Source: Pseudomonas sihuiensis (GTDB lineage Bacteria; Pseudomonadota; Gammaproteobacteria; Pseudomonadales; Pseudomonadaceae). From it: a stretch of DNA of 64,000 bases. The position numbers and the translations under genes are program-made. Positions within the stretch are counted from its first letter, which is position 1, and each line of letters starts with the position of its first letter. The stretch is taken from positions 3,844,001-3,908,000 of the forward strand of contig NZ_LT629797.1 in assembly GCF_900106015.1 (NCBI RefSeq), read 5' to 3'. The notes under the pieces are model-generated. The model made no database searches. It was given only the letters and a program-made list of their open reading frames with translations, and had not been told where the DNA came from. Shown piece by piece: positions 18,065 through 26,713 of this stretch.

Positions 18065-18451
18065 ATGAGAAGAATTACCCCCCGATTAGTCCCGCTGCTC
18101 GCCAGTGCCCTGCTGAGCTGGCCCCTGCTGGGCCTGGCGGCCGAACCGGCGATGGAGAAGGACGGCATGCTGGTGGATGCCAAGGGCATGGCGCTCTACA
18201 CCTACGACAAGGACGCCGCGGGCGTATCCAACTGCACGGGCCAGTGCGCGCAGAACTGGCCGCCACTGAAGGCTGAGGCTGGGGCCAAGGCCGAAGGCGA
18301 GTGGAGCCTGGTCAAGCGCGACGACGGCACCCTGCAGTGGGCCTATGACGGCAAGCCGCTGTACACCTTCATCAACGACAAGCAGCCCGGTGAGGTCACG
18401 GGCGATGGCAAGATGGGCGTCTGGCACGTCGCCAAGCCGGAAGCCTACTAA
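18065..18451 (+). CDS. Exported secreted-repeat protein (COG4315)
   Basis: A 128-residue protein with a signal peptide (LLSWPLLGLAAEPAM, cleavage near residue 25). It has two copies of the short repeat seen in COG4315 proteins: DAKGMALYTYDKD ... CTGQCAQNWPPL and DDGTLQWAYDGKPLYTFINDK. The cysteine pair CTGQC probably forms a disulfide in the periplasm. Family members are often called lipoproteins with Yx(FWY)xxD motif, but there is no lipobox here. The start follows GAGGAGAGG. It is convergent with ubiA. Function unknown. Confidence 0.85.
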   Translation: MRRITPRLVPLLASALLSWPLLGLAAEPAMEKDGMLVDAKGMALYTYDKDAAGVSNCTGQCAQNWPPLKAEAGAKAEGEWSLVKRDDGTLQWAYDGKPLYTFINDKQPGEVTGDGKMGVWHVAKPEAY

Positions 18452-18467
18452 TCCCCCATCATTCCAG

Positions 18468-18493
18468 GCGCTGCGCTGGTTTCAGCGCAGCGC
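18468..18493. terminator. Bidirectional hairpin between convergent genes
   Basis: A perfect 10-bp stem (GCGCTGCGCT / AGCGCAGCGC) with a 6-base loop sits between the COG4315 gene and ubiA. Its right arm covers the last codons of ubiA. It is suited to end both convergent transcripts. Confidence 0.55.
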
Positions 18494-19372
18494 GTAGTCG
18501 GCGACCAGACCGACGAAGATCGCCAGCCCCGCCCAGTGGTTGTGCAGGAAGGCGTTGAAGCACACCAGCGGCTCGCGACGGCGGGTCACGTGGAACTCCC
18601 AGGCGAAGCAGGCGGCGGCCGCCAACAGGCCGAGGTGGAAGTACAGGCCCAGCTCGAAGCGCGCGCCAGCCAGCAGCAGGCAGAGCAGCGCCAGCCCCTG
18701 CAGGATGGCGATGATCAGGCGGTCGGCGTCGCCGAACAGGATGGCGGTGGACTTCACCCCGATCTTCAAGTCGTCCTCACGGTCGGCCATGGCGTAGTAG
18801 GTGTCGTAGGCCACGGTCCACAGCAGGTTGGCGATGTATAGCAGCCAGGCTTCAGGTGGCAGGCTGCCGGTTTCGGCGGTGAAGGCCATCGGCATACCCC
18901 AGGAGAATGCCGCGCCGAGCACCACCTGCGGGTAGAAGGTGTAGCGCTTCATGAAGGGGTAACAGGCGGCCAGGGCCAGGCCGCCGAAAGACAGCCAGAT
19001 GGTGGTGGCATTAGTGAACAGCACCAGCACGAAACTCATCGCCACCAGCACGGCGAACAGCACCAGCGCCTCGCGTGGCTTGATCTTGCCGCTGGCCAGC
19101 GGACGCGCCCTGGTGCGGCTGACGTGACCGTCGAAGTTGCGGTCGGCGTAGTCGTTGATCACGCAGCCGGCGGCGCGCATCAGGATCACACCGGCGACGA
19201 AAATGAACAGGTTCTTCGCGCTCGGCACGCCTTCGGCAGCCACCCACAGCGCCCACAAGGTCGGCCACAACAGCAGATAGATACCGATGGGCTTGTCCAG
19301 GCGCATCAGCTGTATGAAGTCCCAGGCGCGTGGGTGCAGGCGGGTGGTCGATTGCAACAGGCGGGTGTACAT
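18482..19372 (-). CDS. ubiA: 4-hydroxybenzoate octaprenyltransferase
   Basis: A 296-residue integral membrane prenyltransferase that joins the polyprenyl chain to 4-hydroxybenzoate in ubiquinone synthesis. The two Asp-rich Mg-diphosphate motifs [10 protein letters not shown] (about residue 70) and [12 protein letters not shown] (about residue 190) are both present, with about eight to nine hydrophobic segments. The start [12 protein letters not shown] at 19372 is chosen; an upstream open frame has no hydrophobic or conserved features. ubiC, which makes its substrate, lies 224 bp upstream on the same strand. Confidence 0.95.
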   Translation of the reverse strand: MYTRLLQSTTRLHPRAWDFIQLMRLDKPIGIYLLLWPTLWALWVAAEGVPSAKNLFIFVAGVILMRAAGCVINDYADRNFDGHVSRTRARPLASGKIKPREALVLFAVLVAMSFVLVLFTNATTIWLSFGGLALAACYPFMKRYTFYPQVVLGAAFSWGMPMAFTAETGSLPPEAWLLYIANLLWTVAYDTYYAMADREDDLKIGVKSTAILFGDADRLIIAILQGLALLCLLLAGARFELGLYFHLGLLAAAACFAWEFHVTRRREPLVCFNAFLHNHWAGLAIFVGLVADYALR

Positions 19373-19596
19373 CGAAGCGTCTCCGTGCAGGTTGCGCGGA
19401 TTATACGAGCAAGCGTGTGTGGGAGGCGCTTTAGCGTCGATGCTCACCGCCACAAGCGGTTCAACGCGCAGGGCGTACTCGGCTTTGGCTTCCTGCGTCG
19501 CTCTACCTCCTGCATCCATGCAGTCGTCGCGAAGCAGTACGCCTTAGGCCCAACAGACAACAGGTATAGCCTGGGTGAGCAATGCTATTGCGAACG

Positions 19597-20148
19597 CTAG
19601 GCCTCGATGCCCGCCGCCTGCCAAAAGGCCGGCAGAAACACCTCGGCCACCAATACGCCAAGCGCCCCCCGGCTGAAGCACGAGCGCCGCGCCCACAGGC
19701 GCTCTTCGCGCACCTCCTGCGGTAGCCAGGCCGCCGGATAGCGGCAGGCCTGCAACTCGCCGCGATCGAAGGCCCTGTCACTGAACAGCAGCTCACCCAG
19801 CGAGCGACTGCCCAGCTCCGCCAGATTCAGCCCGGAACCCTCCAGCACGCTGCGCGCGGCAACGCTACGAGCGAACACCCAGGGCTGCCCATGACCACGC
19901 AGGTACACCTCACGCACCCAGCCCTGGCTGCCATCGGCCACACCGAGCAATACGCACTCGTCCGCGCGCAGACGCTGCCAGCCTTCCTGCAGCGGCGTTA
20001 CCGAAAAGCCGTCAGCGGACAGCGCTGTCAAGCGCCGGGTCAGCGAATCCTCGTTGAACAGCCAGTCGCGCACGCCGGCACAAGGCTGCGGATGCAGCTG
20101 GGCATTGGTCAGCCAGCGCGGCGGATGGGCGAGAGCGGCGTGAGGCAC
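19597..20148 (-). CDS. ubiC: Chorismate pyruvate-lyase
   Basis: A 183-residue enzyme that converts chorismate to 4-hydroxybenzoate and pyruvate, the first committed step to ubiquinone. Typical segments are WLFNEDSLTRRL, VREVYLRGHGQPWVFAR and SLGELLFSD, as in UbiC of the same length. It is followed by ubiA after a 224-bp spacer that carries GC-rich inverted-repeat-like sequence but no gene I can support. Cytosolic. Confidence 0.93.
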   Translation of the reverse strand: MPHAALAHPPRWLTNAQLHPQPCAGVRDWLFNEDSLTRRLTALSADGFSVTPLQEGWQRLRADECVLLGVADGSQGWVREVYLRGHGQPWVFARSVAARSVLEGSGLNLAELGSRSLGELLFSDRAFDRGELQACRYPAAWLPQEVREERLWARRSCFSRGALGVLVAEVFLPAFWQAAGIEA

Positions 20149-20273
20149 GGAGAGAAATCACCACGGATCGAAAGCGCGCGAGTCTAGCACGGCGTGGCAG
20201 GCGCTTTGAGAGCGGGACATGGCTGTGGGTGGGCCGGGCGGCGATCCGCTTCAGCCCATCAACGATGATCCGC

Positions 20274-20360
20274 GTGGGCTAAAGCCCACCCTACAAGGCC
20301 TAACTCATTGGAAGCGGACGGCCTACTCAGGCCCGTAGGGTGGGCTTCAGCCCACCAACG
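20274..20360. repeat. Two inverted copies of a palindromic intergenic element
   Basis: Each copy is itself a hairpin. One is GTGGGCTAAAGCCCACCCTAC (20274-20294, stem GTGGGC/GCCCAC); the other is GTAGGGTGGGCTTCAGCCCAC (20335-20355). The two copies are inverted to each other and can pair over their full length. They mark the junction between ubiC and the flagellar cluster. The pattern resembles common dispersed palindromes of Pseudomonas genomes. Confidence 0.7.
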
Positions 20361-20383
20361 ACAACCAGCGCAGGCGAAGTCAC

Positions 20384-20830
20384 TCAATACGGCTGCGGCG
20401 CGTACAACTGCGCCGAGCCCGGCTCGCCGAGCAGCTGTTCGAGAATCTCGTGATGCATGGCCAGCAACTTGCCGTTGCGCTCGTTGAGGCGCTTGCACTG
20501 GCCGGCCAGTTGGCCGAGCTGCTCCCAGGTGTGAGCAAGGTGATTGCGTTGGGCCTGCGGATAACGCGCCAGCAGCTTCTGCATGGCGCTATGACCGCTG
20601 CCCAGCGCAAAGGCAGTCAGCACCTTGCTGCGGCGTTCGGCACGGGCCTTGGCCTGGTCGACCAGCGGCAGAATCTGCTCGTTGAGCAGATCGATCTGCT
20701 GACTGTCGCGCTTGAGCAACTGCTGATACAGCTCCTGCATCAACCCACGCAGGACCAGATAGTCGGCGCAGTCCTGTTCCAGGTCCTGCTCGACGACCAG
20801 CAGCAGCTGTTGCTCACGCGCGGTGGTCAC
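20384..20830 (-). CDS. flgN: Lateral-type flagellar chaperone FlgN-like
   Basis: A 148-residue, strongly helical, Gln/Leu-rich protein (REQQLLLVVEQDLEQD, LKRDSQQIDLLNEQILPLVD). The length, helical repeat and place next to flgM fit FlgN, the cytosolic chaperone of hook-filament junction proteins. Its start overlaps the flgM stop by 4 bp (ATGA type). It is the last gene of the minus-strand flagellar unit. No junction-protein genes (flgK, flgL) are in the window. The call rests mainly on context. Confidence 0.8.
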   Translation of the reverse strand: MTTAREQQLLLVVEQDLEQDCADYLVLRGLMQELYQQLLKRDSQQIDLLNEQILPLVDQAKARAERRSKVLTAFALGSGHSAMQKLLARYPQAQRNHLAHTWEQLGQLAGQCKRLNERNGKLLAMHHEILEQLLGEPGSAQLYAPQPY

Positions 20831-21105
20831 GCATCGCTACCGCTGTGATAGGTCAGCATGCTACCGGCCAGCGCGGCCGGATCGCTGCTCAGTTCGCCGC
20901 GGGCCAGCGCCGCCTTGAGCTGGGCAACCTTGTCCAGGTCGACTTCGGGGAGGCTGCGCAAGGCGTCTTGCAGCTGCTCCAGACTCGGCTCCTGGCTGAC
21001 ACTCGCACGAGCATTGCCGCTCGACTGCGCTCGGGCGCTCTGTACCTGTGCCGGAGCGTCGCTGGCCGGGTTAAGGCTGGGCTTGAGATGCCTGCTGATT
21101 TCCAT
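20827..21105 (-). CDS. flgM: Anti-sigma-28 factor FlgM-like
   Basis: A 92-residue protein with a disordered Ser/Ala-rich N-terminal half and a helical C-terminal half (VDLDKVAQLKAALARGEL, then SDPAALAGSMLTYHS), as in FlgM. FlgM holds FliA (sigma-28) inactive until it is exported through the finished hook. Its presence suggests that this system has its own late-gene checkpoint. It lies 77 bp downstream of fliJ and overlaps flgN by 4 bp. No fliA gene is in the window. Confidence 0.85.
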   Translation of the reverse strand: MEISRHLKPSLNPASDAPAQVQSARAQSSGNARASVSQEPSLEQLQDALRSLPEVDLDKVAQLKAALARGELSSDPAALAGSMLTYHSGSDA

Positions 21106-21182
21106 GATTCGAATCCAACTCGCGTGGTGTTATGGCCTAAGAGCGACCGGGCGCGGCAAGAACTTAAACGCGTCGTGCAAAA

Positions 21183-21608
21183 TTAACCGACCTGGGCTCG
21201 CCACCAGGCCTGCGCAGCCAGGCCATCCTGGATCTTCTGCTCCTGACGGGCAAGCAGATCCTGCCACTCGCCCATCTTGCCCTCGAGAAACTGGGTGATG
21301 ACCTTCTCGCTGCGCATCGCCGCCAGCAGCTCGCCCTGAATGCGCGCCAGGTTCTCCTCGGCCAGCGCCAGCTCGCGGCGCTGCAGTTCGACCATCTTGT
21401 ACAGCGTCGCCTTGTAGCGCTGCTGGTTGTCGCGCTGCAGTGGCGTGGTCATCGGTACGCTGAAACCGCACAAGCGACTGAGCCCGGTGATGTTGTTGCG
21501 ATAACGCTGACACAGGTTCTGCTGATAGCTGACCCGCCCGAGCATCTGCTGCACGCGGTTGCCACGCAGGCTGGCCAGACGGCCGAGCACTTCCAGCTGT
21601 TCTTTCAT
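21183..21608 (-). CDS. fliJ: Flagellar export protein FliJ (lateral system)
   Basis: A 141-residue coiled-coil protein. FliJ is the central stalk of the FliH-FliI export ATPase complex and escorts substrates. The sequence is a long heptad-rich helix (LQRRELALAEENLARIQGEL). Its start overlaps the fliI stop by 4 bp. The identification relies on length, coiled coil and position after fliI. Confidence 0.85.
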   Translation of the reverse strand: MKEQLEVLGRLASLRGNRVQQMLGRVSYQQNLCQRYRNNITGLSRLCGFSVPMTTPLQRDNQQRYKATLYKMVELQRRELALAEENLARIQGELLAAMRSEKVITQFLEGKMGEWQDLLARQEQKIQDGLAAQAWWRAQVG

Positions 21609-22921
21609 TTGATGATGCTCTGCAAGGTGGCGATGCTGGCGCCGAGCTCGGCGCCACTGCCGACCTCCTGACGCAGGAAGCGTTCGAGACTGGGCGCCAG
21701 CTGCACGGCGCGATCAGTCTTGGCGTCCATGCCCGGCGTGTAGCCGCCGAGCGGGATCAGCTCCTTGATCTTCTCGAAGGTGCTGTAGAACTCCTTGAAC
21801 TGCCGGCCGGCCGCCAGATGCGCAGCCTCGCCGACCTGGCTCATGCAGCGGCTGACCGACGCGGAAATGTCGATGGCCGGGTAGTGGCCGACGTCGGCCA
21901 GGCGCCGCGACAGCACGATATGGCCGTCGAGAATCGCCCGCGCGCAGTCGACAATCGGGTCCTGATGGTCGTCGCCTTCGGCCAGCACGGTGTAGATGGC
22001 ACTCAGGCTGCCGCTGCCGCTCTCACCGTTGCCAGCGCTCTCCACCAGCTCCGGCAGCATGCCGAATACCGACGGCGGATAGCCTTTGGTCGCCGGCGGT
22101 TCGCCGAGGGCCAGGGCGATCTCGCGCTGGGCCATGGCATAGCGGGTCAGCGAGTCGACCAGCAGCAGCACGTCCTGGCCCTGATCGCGAAAATAGGCGG
22201 CGATGCTGTGGCACAGCTCGGTGGCCTTCAGGCGCATCAGCGGTGATTCGTTAGCCGGCGCCACGACGACCACGGCCTTGCGCAGCCCTTCCTCGCCGAG
22301 TGAATGAAGGATGAATTCCTGCACCTCACGCCCGCGCTCGCCGATCAGCCCGACCACCACCACATCGGCCTTGGTCTGCCGGGTGATCATCCCCAGCAGC
22401 ACGCTCTTGCCCACCCCTGAGCCGGCGAACAGGCCGACGCGCTGGCCTTTGCCGAGGGTCAGCAGACCATTGATGGCGCGCACTCCAACATCCAGTGCGG
22501 CCTCCACCGGGCGACGGCGGAGCGGGTTGACCCTGGGCAGCTCGACCGGTAACGGGTCGCGCCCGCTGAGCTTGCCGCGCTCGTCCAGCGGCTCGCCGAG
22601 TCCGTTGACCACGCGCCCTAACCAGGACTCGTCGATCTGCAGCAGCGCTTCGTCCTTGGCCGGGAACACCCGCGAGCCGGCGGCCAGGCCGACCGGCTTC
22701 TTGAACGGCATCAGGTAGGTGATATCGCGGTTGAAGCCGACCACCTGAGCATCCAGCAGGCTGCCGTCGGCCTGCTCGACGCGGCAGCGCTGGCCGGTGC
22801 TGCGCTGGCAGCCGAGGCTCTCCAGCAGCATGCCGGAGACCCGCACCAGACGCCCGGCCACCTTGGCCAGTTGCACGCCATCGAGCGAGCGCAGCGCTTC
22901 GTCGAGCTTGTAATCCAGCAT
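21605..22921 (-). CDS. fliI: Flagellum-specific export ATPase FliI (lateral system)
   Basis: A 438-residue ATPase of the F1-beta-like type III export family. Walker A FAGSGVGKSVLLG has Lys near residue 172; the Walker B region is QDVLLLVDSLTRYAMAQRE. It energises export of flagellar substrates with FliH and FliJ. It starts 6 bp after the fliH stop and overlaps fliJ. It is an ordinary full-length FliI, and is the lateral copy by context. Confidence 0.95.
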   Translation of the reverse strand: MLDYKLDEALRSLDGVQLAKVAGRLVRVSGMLLESLGCQRSTGQRCRVEQADGSLLDAQVVGFNRDITYLMPFKKPVGLAAGSRVFPAKDEALLQIDESWLGRVVNGLGEPLDERGKLSGRDPLPVELPRVNPLRRRPVEAALDVGVRAINGLLTLGKGQRVGLFAGSGVGKSVLLGMITRQTKADVVVVGLIGERGREVQEFILHSLGEEGLRKAVVVVAPANESPLMRLKATELCHSIAAYFRDQGQDVLLLVDSLTRYAMAQREIALALGEPPATKGYPPSVFGMLPELVESAGNGESGSGSLSAIYTVLAEGDDHQDPIVDCARAILDGHIVLSRRLADVGHYPAIDISASVSRCMSQVGEAAHLAAGRQFKEFYSTFEKIKELIPLGGYTPGMDAKTDRAVQLAPSLERFLRQEVGSGAELGASIATLQSIIK

Positions 22922-22927
22922 GCGCGA

Positions 22928-23620
22928 TCAGGCCTCGGTCAGATGCAGGTGTTCGGCCAGGGTGTCGATGCAGGCATCCAGACGCTGCTGGCAACCCACG
23001 TCAGCCTCGGCCTGCGGCGTGACCACGCGGCACTCGCCCAGTGCCAGGCGCTCGTCGGCCACCAGCTTCCAGTTCGCCGCGCGCTCCGGCGCCAGCGCCT
23101 TGATCCGCGCGTATTCTTCGGGGCTGAGCAATACCTGCACGTCCTCGGGCTCACCCGGCATGCTGGTCAGGGCCTCCTCGACCAGCGCCAGCAACTGGGT
23201 CGGATGCAACGTGAGTTCGCAGCGGATGACCTGCTGCGAGACCTTCTTCACCAGCTCGAGCAGTTCCTGACGACGCTTGTGCTCCAGCTCGCCAAGGTAC
23301 TGTTCGACCTTCTCGCTGATCTGCTGCAGCGGCTTTGCGGCCAGTTCGAATTCGCGACGGCCCTCACTGCGCCCCTGCTCGCGCCCGAGCTTCACGCCCT
23401 CGTCGCGGCCCTGCTCGAAGCCGGCCTGACGCCCAGCCTCCTCGCCCTGCTGCAGGCCGTCCTGGTAACCCTTTTCGATGCCCTGCTGAAAGCCATCGGC
23501 CATGGCTCGCTGCAGGCCGGCGGCATCGCCGCTCCAGTCCACGGCTGGCTGGCTGCTGCGCGGGGGGAAGCGATAGGCGCGCCACGGGCGGGCGTCGCCG
23601 CTGATCACCTTGACCGTCAT
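22928..23620 (-). CDS. fliH: Flagellar assembly protein FliH (lateral system)
   Basis: A 230-residue protein with the FliH hallmark: a glycine-spaced helical repeat (GFQQGIEKGYQDGLQQGEEA continuing to about residue 100). A C-terminal globular part (VSQQVIRCELTLHPTQLL, LSPEEYARIKAL) resembles FliH/HrpE. FliH binds and restrains FliI. The start at 23620 lies 1 bp from the fliG stop with GGTGGAATGAG before it; a longer frame overlapping fliG is less likely. Confidence 0.92.
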   Translation of the reverse strand: MTVKVISGDARPWRAYRFPPRSSQPAVDWSGDAAGLQRAMADGFQQGIEKGYQDGLQQGEEAGRQAGFEQGRDEGVKLGREQGRSEGRREFELAAKPLQQISEKVEQYLGELEHKRRQELLELVKKVSQQVIRCELTLHPTQLLALVEEALTSMPGEPEDVQVLLSPEEYARIKALAPERAANWKLVADERLALGECRVVTPQAEADVGCQQRLDACIDTLAEHLHLTEA

Positions 23621-23621
23621 C

Positions 23622-24686
23622 TCATTCCACCGTCTGTTCGCGGAACAGCTGCACCTGCAGCTCGCCACTGGCCGACATTTCGCGCACCACGGCCATGATG
23701 TCCTTGCGTACCTGCTCGACGCGGCTCAACGGCACCGGGCCCTGGCGGCGGTTGATCGACTCCATTTGCTGCGCCTGGCGCTTGGGCATGGCACCGGTGA
23801 TGGCCCTTACCAGCTCGGGCTCGGCACCCTTCAGGGCGACCACCCACTCTTCCAGCGGCACGGCTTCGAGCAGCGCTTGCAGCACGTCCTGGTTCTGCCG
23901 CGAGAGGATGAAGAAGTCGTACATTTCATCCTCGATGCGCTCGACCAGCTGATCGTCATGGGCGCGCAGCAGCTCGAACATCTGCCCGCGATCACCCTTG
24001 AAGCGGTTCATGATGTCCGCCGCCTGCTTGACCCCGCGCACCTGCGAACCCTGGGTGCTGAGCACCGCCAGGCTGCGCTCGATCAACTGCTCCAGCTCGG
24101 CGATGACATCGCTGTTGACCTCGTTGAGGTTGGCGATGCGATAGAGCAGCTCGTCCTGGCGCTCCTTGGGCATGCATTCGAGCACTTCGCTGGCCATGCC
24201 CGGCGGCAGGAAGGCGAGGAACACCGCCTGCATCTGCGCGTGCTCCTTGGCGATCAGGGCGGCGAACTGCTTGGGGTCGAGCCACTCCATCTTGGCCATC
24301 TTGGCGCGGATCTCCTCGCCGTAGATGCTGTCGAGCAGCGAGCGGGTGATTTCGCTGCCCAGCGCCTTGCTGAGCATGCCGTCGAGGTAGCCACGCGAGG
24401 CGCCCTTGATGCTGCTCTGCTCCTTGTAGTCCTCGAAGAAGCGACCGATGACGTCGGAAACCATCGGTTGCTTGACGTTGGACAGGCGCGCCATCGCCTG
24501 GCTGATGCTGACGATCTCCTCACGCGAGAAGTGCTTGAGCACCCCGGCAGAAATCTCGTCACCCATGCTCAGCATGAGAATGGCGGCCTGCTCGGACGTG
24601 CTCAGCGAGCGCTTCTGCACGCGCAGGCGCATTTCCTTGGCGGTGGAACCACCGCGGCCGTCAGGCTGGGTTGAGGTCTCGTTCAT
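23622..24686 (-). CDS. fliG: Flagellar switch protein FliG (lateral system)
   Basis: A 354-residue C-ring rotor protein, slightly longer than many FliG. The N-domain (QAAILMLSMGDEISAGVLKH) binds FliF, the middle domain carries EHAQ where most FliG have EHPQ, and the C-domain includes the charged torque ridge (QNQDVLQALLEAVPLEEW... region and LVRAITGAMPKRQ). It overlaps fliF by 26 bp. The torque-helix charges should be compared with those of the stator used; no motA/motB-like gene is in the window. Confidence 0.93.
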   Translation of the reverse strand: MNETSTQPDGRGGSTAKEMRLRVQKRSLSTSEQAAILMLSMGDEISAGVLKHFSREEIVSISQAMARLSNVKQPMVSDVIGRFFEDYKEQSSIKGASRGYLDGMLSKALGSEITRSLLDSIYGEEIRAKMAKMEWLDPKQFAALIAKEHAQMQAVFLAFLPPGMASEVLECMPKERQDELLYRIANLNEVNSDVIAELEQLIERSLAVLSTQGSQVRGVKQAADIMNRFKGDRGQMFELLRAHDDQLVERIEDEMYDFFILSRQNQDVLQALLEAVPLEEWVVALKGAEPELVRAITGAMPKRQAQQMESINRRQGPVPLSRVEQVRKDIMAVVREMSASGELQVQLFREQTVE

Positions 24687-26346
24687 TACGCCCTATCCAC
24701 TGTTTGATGACTTCCGAGACACGCTCGGGATCGTTCTTGGCCAGCATCTGCAGGTGTTCGATCTGTAGCTCCAGACCCGAGCCGGGCGCCGGCAGGCGAA
24801 TCTCCGACAGAGGGTTGAGTTCGCCGAGCACGGTAGCGCTCGGCGTATCGTCGCCAACGCGCGCCAACAGGCGTTCGGCTGCGCGCTCGGCGTGCAGCGC
24901 CAGCTGGTCGTCGCCCTCGACCGCCACAGGCGCGCCAGGCTGGCTGCGCTGGCTCAGGCTGCGCACTGCAGGGCGCACCACCATCAGCAACAGCAGCAGG
25001 CTGATCAGGGCGAACACGCCGAGCTTGGCCAGGTCGTGCACCTTGGCGTTTTCCCACCAGGGCAGCAGCTCGTCGCCGGCACCGCCGATACCGGCATCGG
25101 TGAAGGGGAAGACGCTCAGCGTCAGCAGGTCGCCGCGCGCCTGATTGAAGCCCACCGCGCTCTTGACCATCGCCGCAAGCTCCTCGCGCGCCTCTGGCGT
25201 CCAGCCACCCTCCGGCGCCACGGCGGCATTGAGCACCACGGCGATGCTCTGCTGACGCAGGCTGAAAGGCGCATGTTTGACGTGCGTGACGCTCTGGTCG
25301 TAATCCAGCTGGCGGTTGGACTCCTTGCGCAGCGAGGTCGCCGCCTGGTTGGCAGGCTCCGCCGGAGCACCCGCCTGCGCCTGATCGGCAGGCGGCTCCG
25401 GTGCGGGTTGCGGCGGACGGTTGGCCAGCGAGCCGGGAACGCCGAGGGCCAGCTGGTCGAGCACGCTCTCGTCGCGCAGCACTTCATTGCGCAGGCGCGG
25501 CGTCTCGCCGTAGGACTGGAAGGTCTCTTCCTTCTGACTGAAGTCGATATCGGCGGACACGCTGATACGGTAGTTACCGCCGCCGAGTACCGGCGCCAGC
25601 ACCGCCTCGGCATTGGCCACGGCCTTGCTCTGGTAGTCGTCGACCACCTGCCAGTTCTGCACCGGGCCGCCTAGCGTGTCGATACCGCGCGACAGCAGTG
25701 CGCCGTACTGATCGACGACCTGCACATTGCCGGCATCGAGCTGCGGCACGCTGCCAGCCACCAGATTGACGATGGCGCTGACCTGCTCCGGCGCCAGCTT
25801 GTAGCCAGGTGCCAGTTGTAGCATCACCGAGGCCTTGCCCGGCTCGCGCTTGCCGACCACGAAGGAGCTGCTCTCCTGCAGCGCCAGGTGCACGCGCGCG
25901 CCCTCCACGCCCTTGAGCGCCATCACCGTACGCGCCAACTCCCCCTCCAGGCTGCGCTTGAGGCGCACGTCCTGGACAAACTGGCTGGTACCCAACGGCT
26001 CGTCCTTGTCGAACAGCTCGTAGCCGGCCGGTACCTTGACCTGCACGCCCTTGGCTGCCAGCAACATACGCGCGCGGCCAAGCTGATCCTCGCGCACCAG
26101 CACCTGACCGCTCTGCGGATGCAGGCGGTAGCTGATCGCGTCACCGTCGAGCACCTGCATCACCTCGGCGGCCGGATAGGCCTCGCCACTGCCATACAGT
26201 GGACGGAACGAGCCCTGGTCGCGCCAGAGGTAGAACACCACACCAACCGCCAGCAAGGCGGCGATCAGCGCGAGGCCGATCAAGGTCATGCGTGGATCGA
26301 GTTTAAGCCCGTGTTCAGGCAGCTTGCTTCTTATGGTCTGCAGCAC
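24661..26346 (-). CDS. fliF: Flagellar MS-ring protein FliF (lateral system)
   Basis: A 561-residue protein. The first transmembrane helix is at residues about 22-42 (LIGLALIAALLAVGVVFYLW), followed by the ring-building periplasmic domains (YRLHPQSGQVLVRED; KASVMLQLAPGYKL). A second helix lies near residue 455 (LAKLGVFALISLLLLLMVV), and the cytosolic C-terminus (LQMLAKNDPERVSEVIKQWI) binds FliG. It forms the MS ring and seeds basal-body assembly. It overlaps fliG by 26 bp. Confidence 0.95.
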   Translation of the reverse strand: MLQTIRSKLPEHGLKLDPRMTLIGLALIAALLAVGVVFYLWRDQGSFRPLYGSGEAYPAAEVMQVLDGDAISYRLHPQSGQVLVREDQLGRARMLLAAKGVQVKVPAGYELFDKDEPLGTSQFVQDVRLKRSLEGELARTVMALKGVEGARVHLALQESSSFVVGKREPGKASVMLQLAPGYKLAPEQVSAIVNLVAGSVPQLDAGNVQVVDQYGALLSRGIDTLGGPVQNWQVVDDYQSKAVANAEAVLAPVLGGGNYRISVSADIDFSQKEETFQSYGETPRLRNEVLRDESVLDQLALGVPGSLANRPPQPAPEPPADQAQAGAPAEPANQAATSLRKESNRQLDYDQSVTHVKHAPFSLRQQSIAVVLNAAVAPEGGWTPEAREELAAMVKSAVGFNQARGDLLTLSVFPFTDAGIGGAGDELLPWWENAKVHDLAKLGVFALISLLLLLMVVRPAVRSLSQRSQPGAPVAVEGDDQLALHAERAAERLLARVGDDTPSATVLGELNPLSEIRLPAPGSGLELQIEHLQMLAKNDPERVSEVIKQWIGRNERDLNPA

Positions 26347-26365
26347 GCGTCAGTCCCCGATCCGC

Positions 26366-26701
26366 TTACAGCGGCATCTTCATGATGTCGTCGAAAGCGC
26401 TGGATAGCTTGTTGCGCACCTGCATCAGCGCGCTGAACGAAACACTGGCCTTCTGGCTCTCGATCATCGCTCCCACCAGGTCATCGCTCTGCCCGCTGTC
26501 CACGGCTGCCATCAGCTCGCCGGAACGATGCTGTTGCGCGTCCACCGCACGCACCGCATTGTCGAAAGCCGCAGCAAACCCAGGCTCGCCAGGCTGCACG
26601 GCAAAGGCTTGCGCCGGCTTGATCGGCATCGCTTCGCTGAGGTTCTTCAGCTGCTCCATACGGCCCAGCAGGTCCTGCTGCACCTGGCTAATCGAATTCA
26701 T
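26366..26701 (-). CDS. fliE: Flagellar hook-basal body protein FliE (lateral system)
   Basis: A 111-residue protein of FliE length. The C-terminal half has the conserved pattern (GAMIESQKASVSFSALMQVR, NKLSSAFDDIMKMPL). FliE joins the MS ring to the rod and is the first export substrate. It lies 12 bp after the activator gene and 19 bp before fliF, as in lateral flagellar clusters. Confidence 0.9.
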   Translation of the reverse strand: MNSISQVQQDLLGRMEQLKNLSEAMPIKPAQAFAVQPGEPGFAAAFDNAVRAVDAQQHRSGELMAAVDSGQSDDLVGAMIESQKASVSFSALMQVRNKLSSAFDDIMKMPL

Positions 26702-26713
26702 CCTTTGCTTCTC

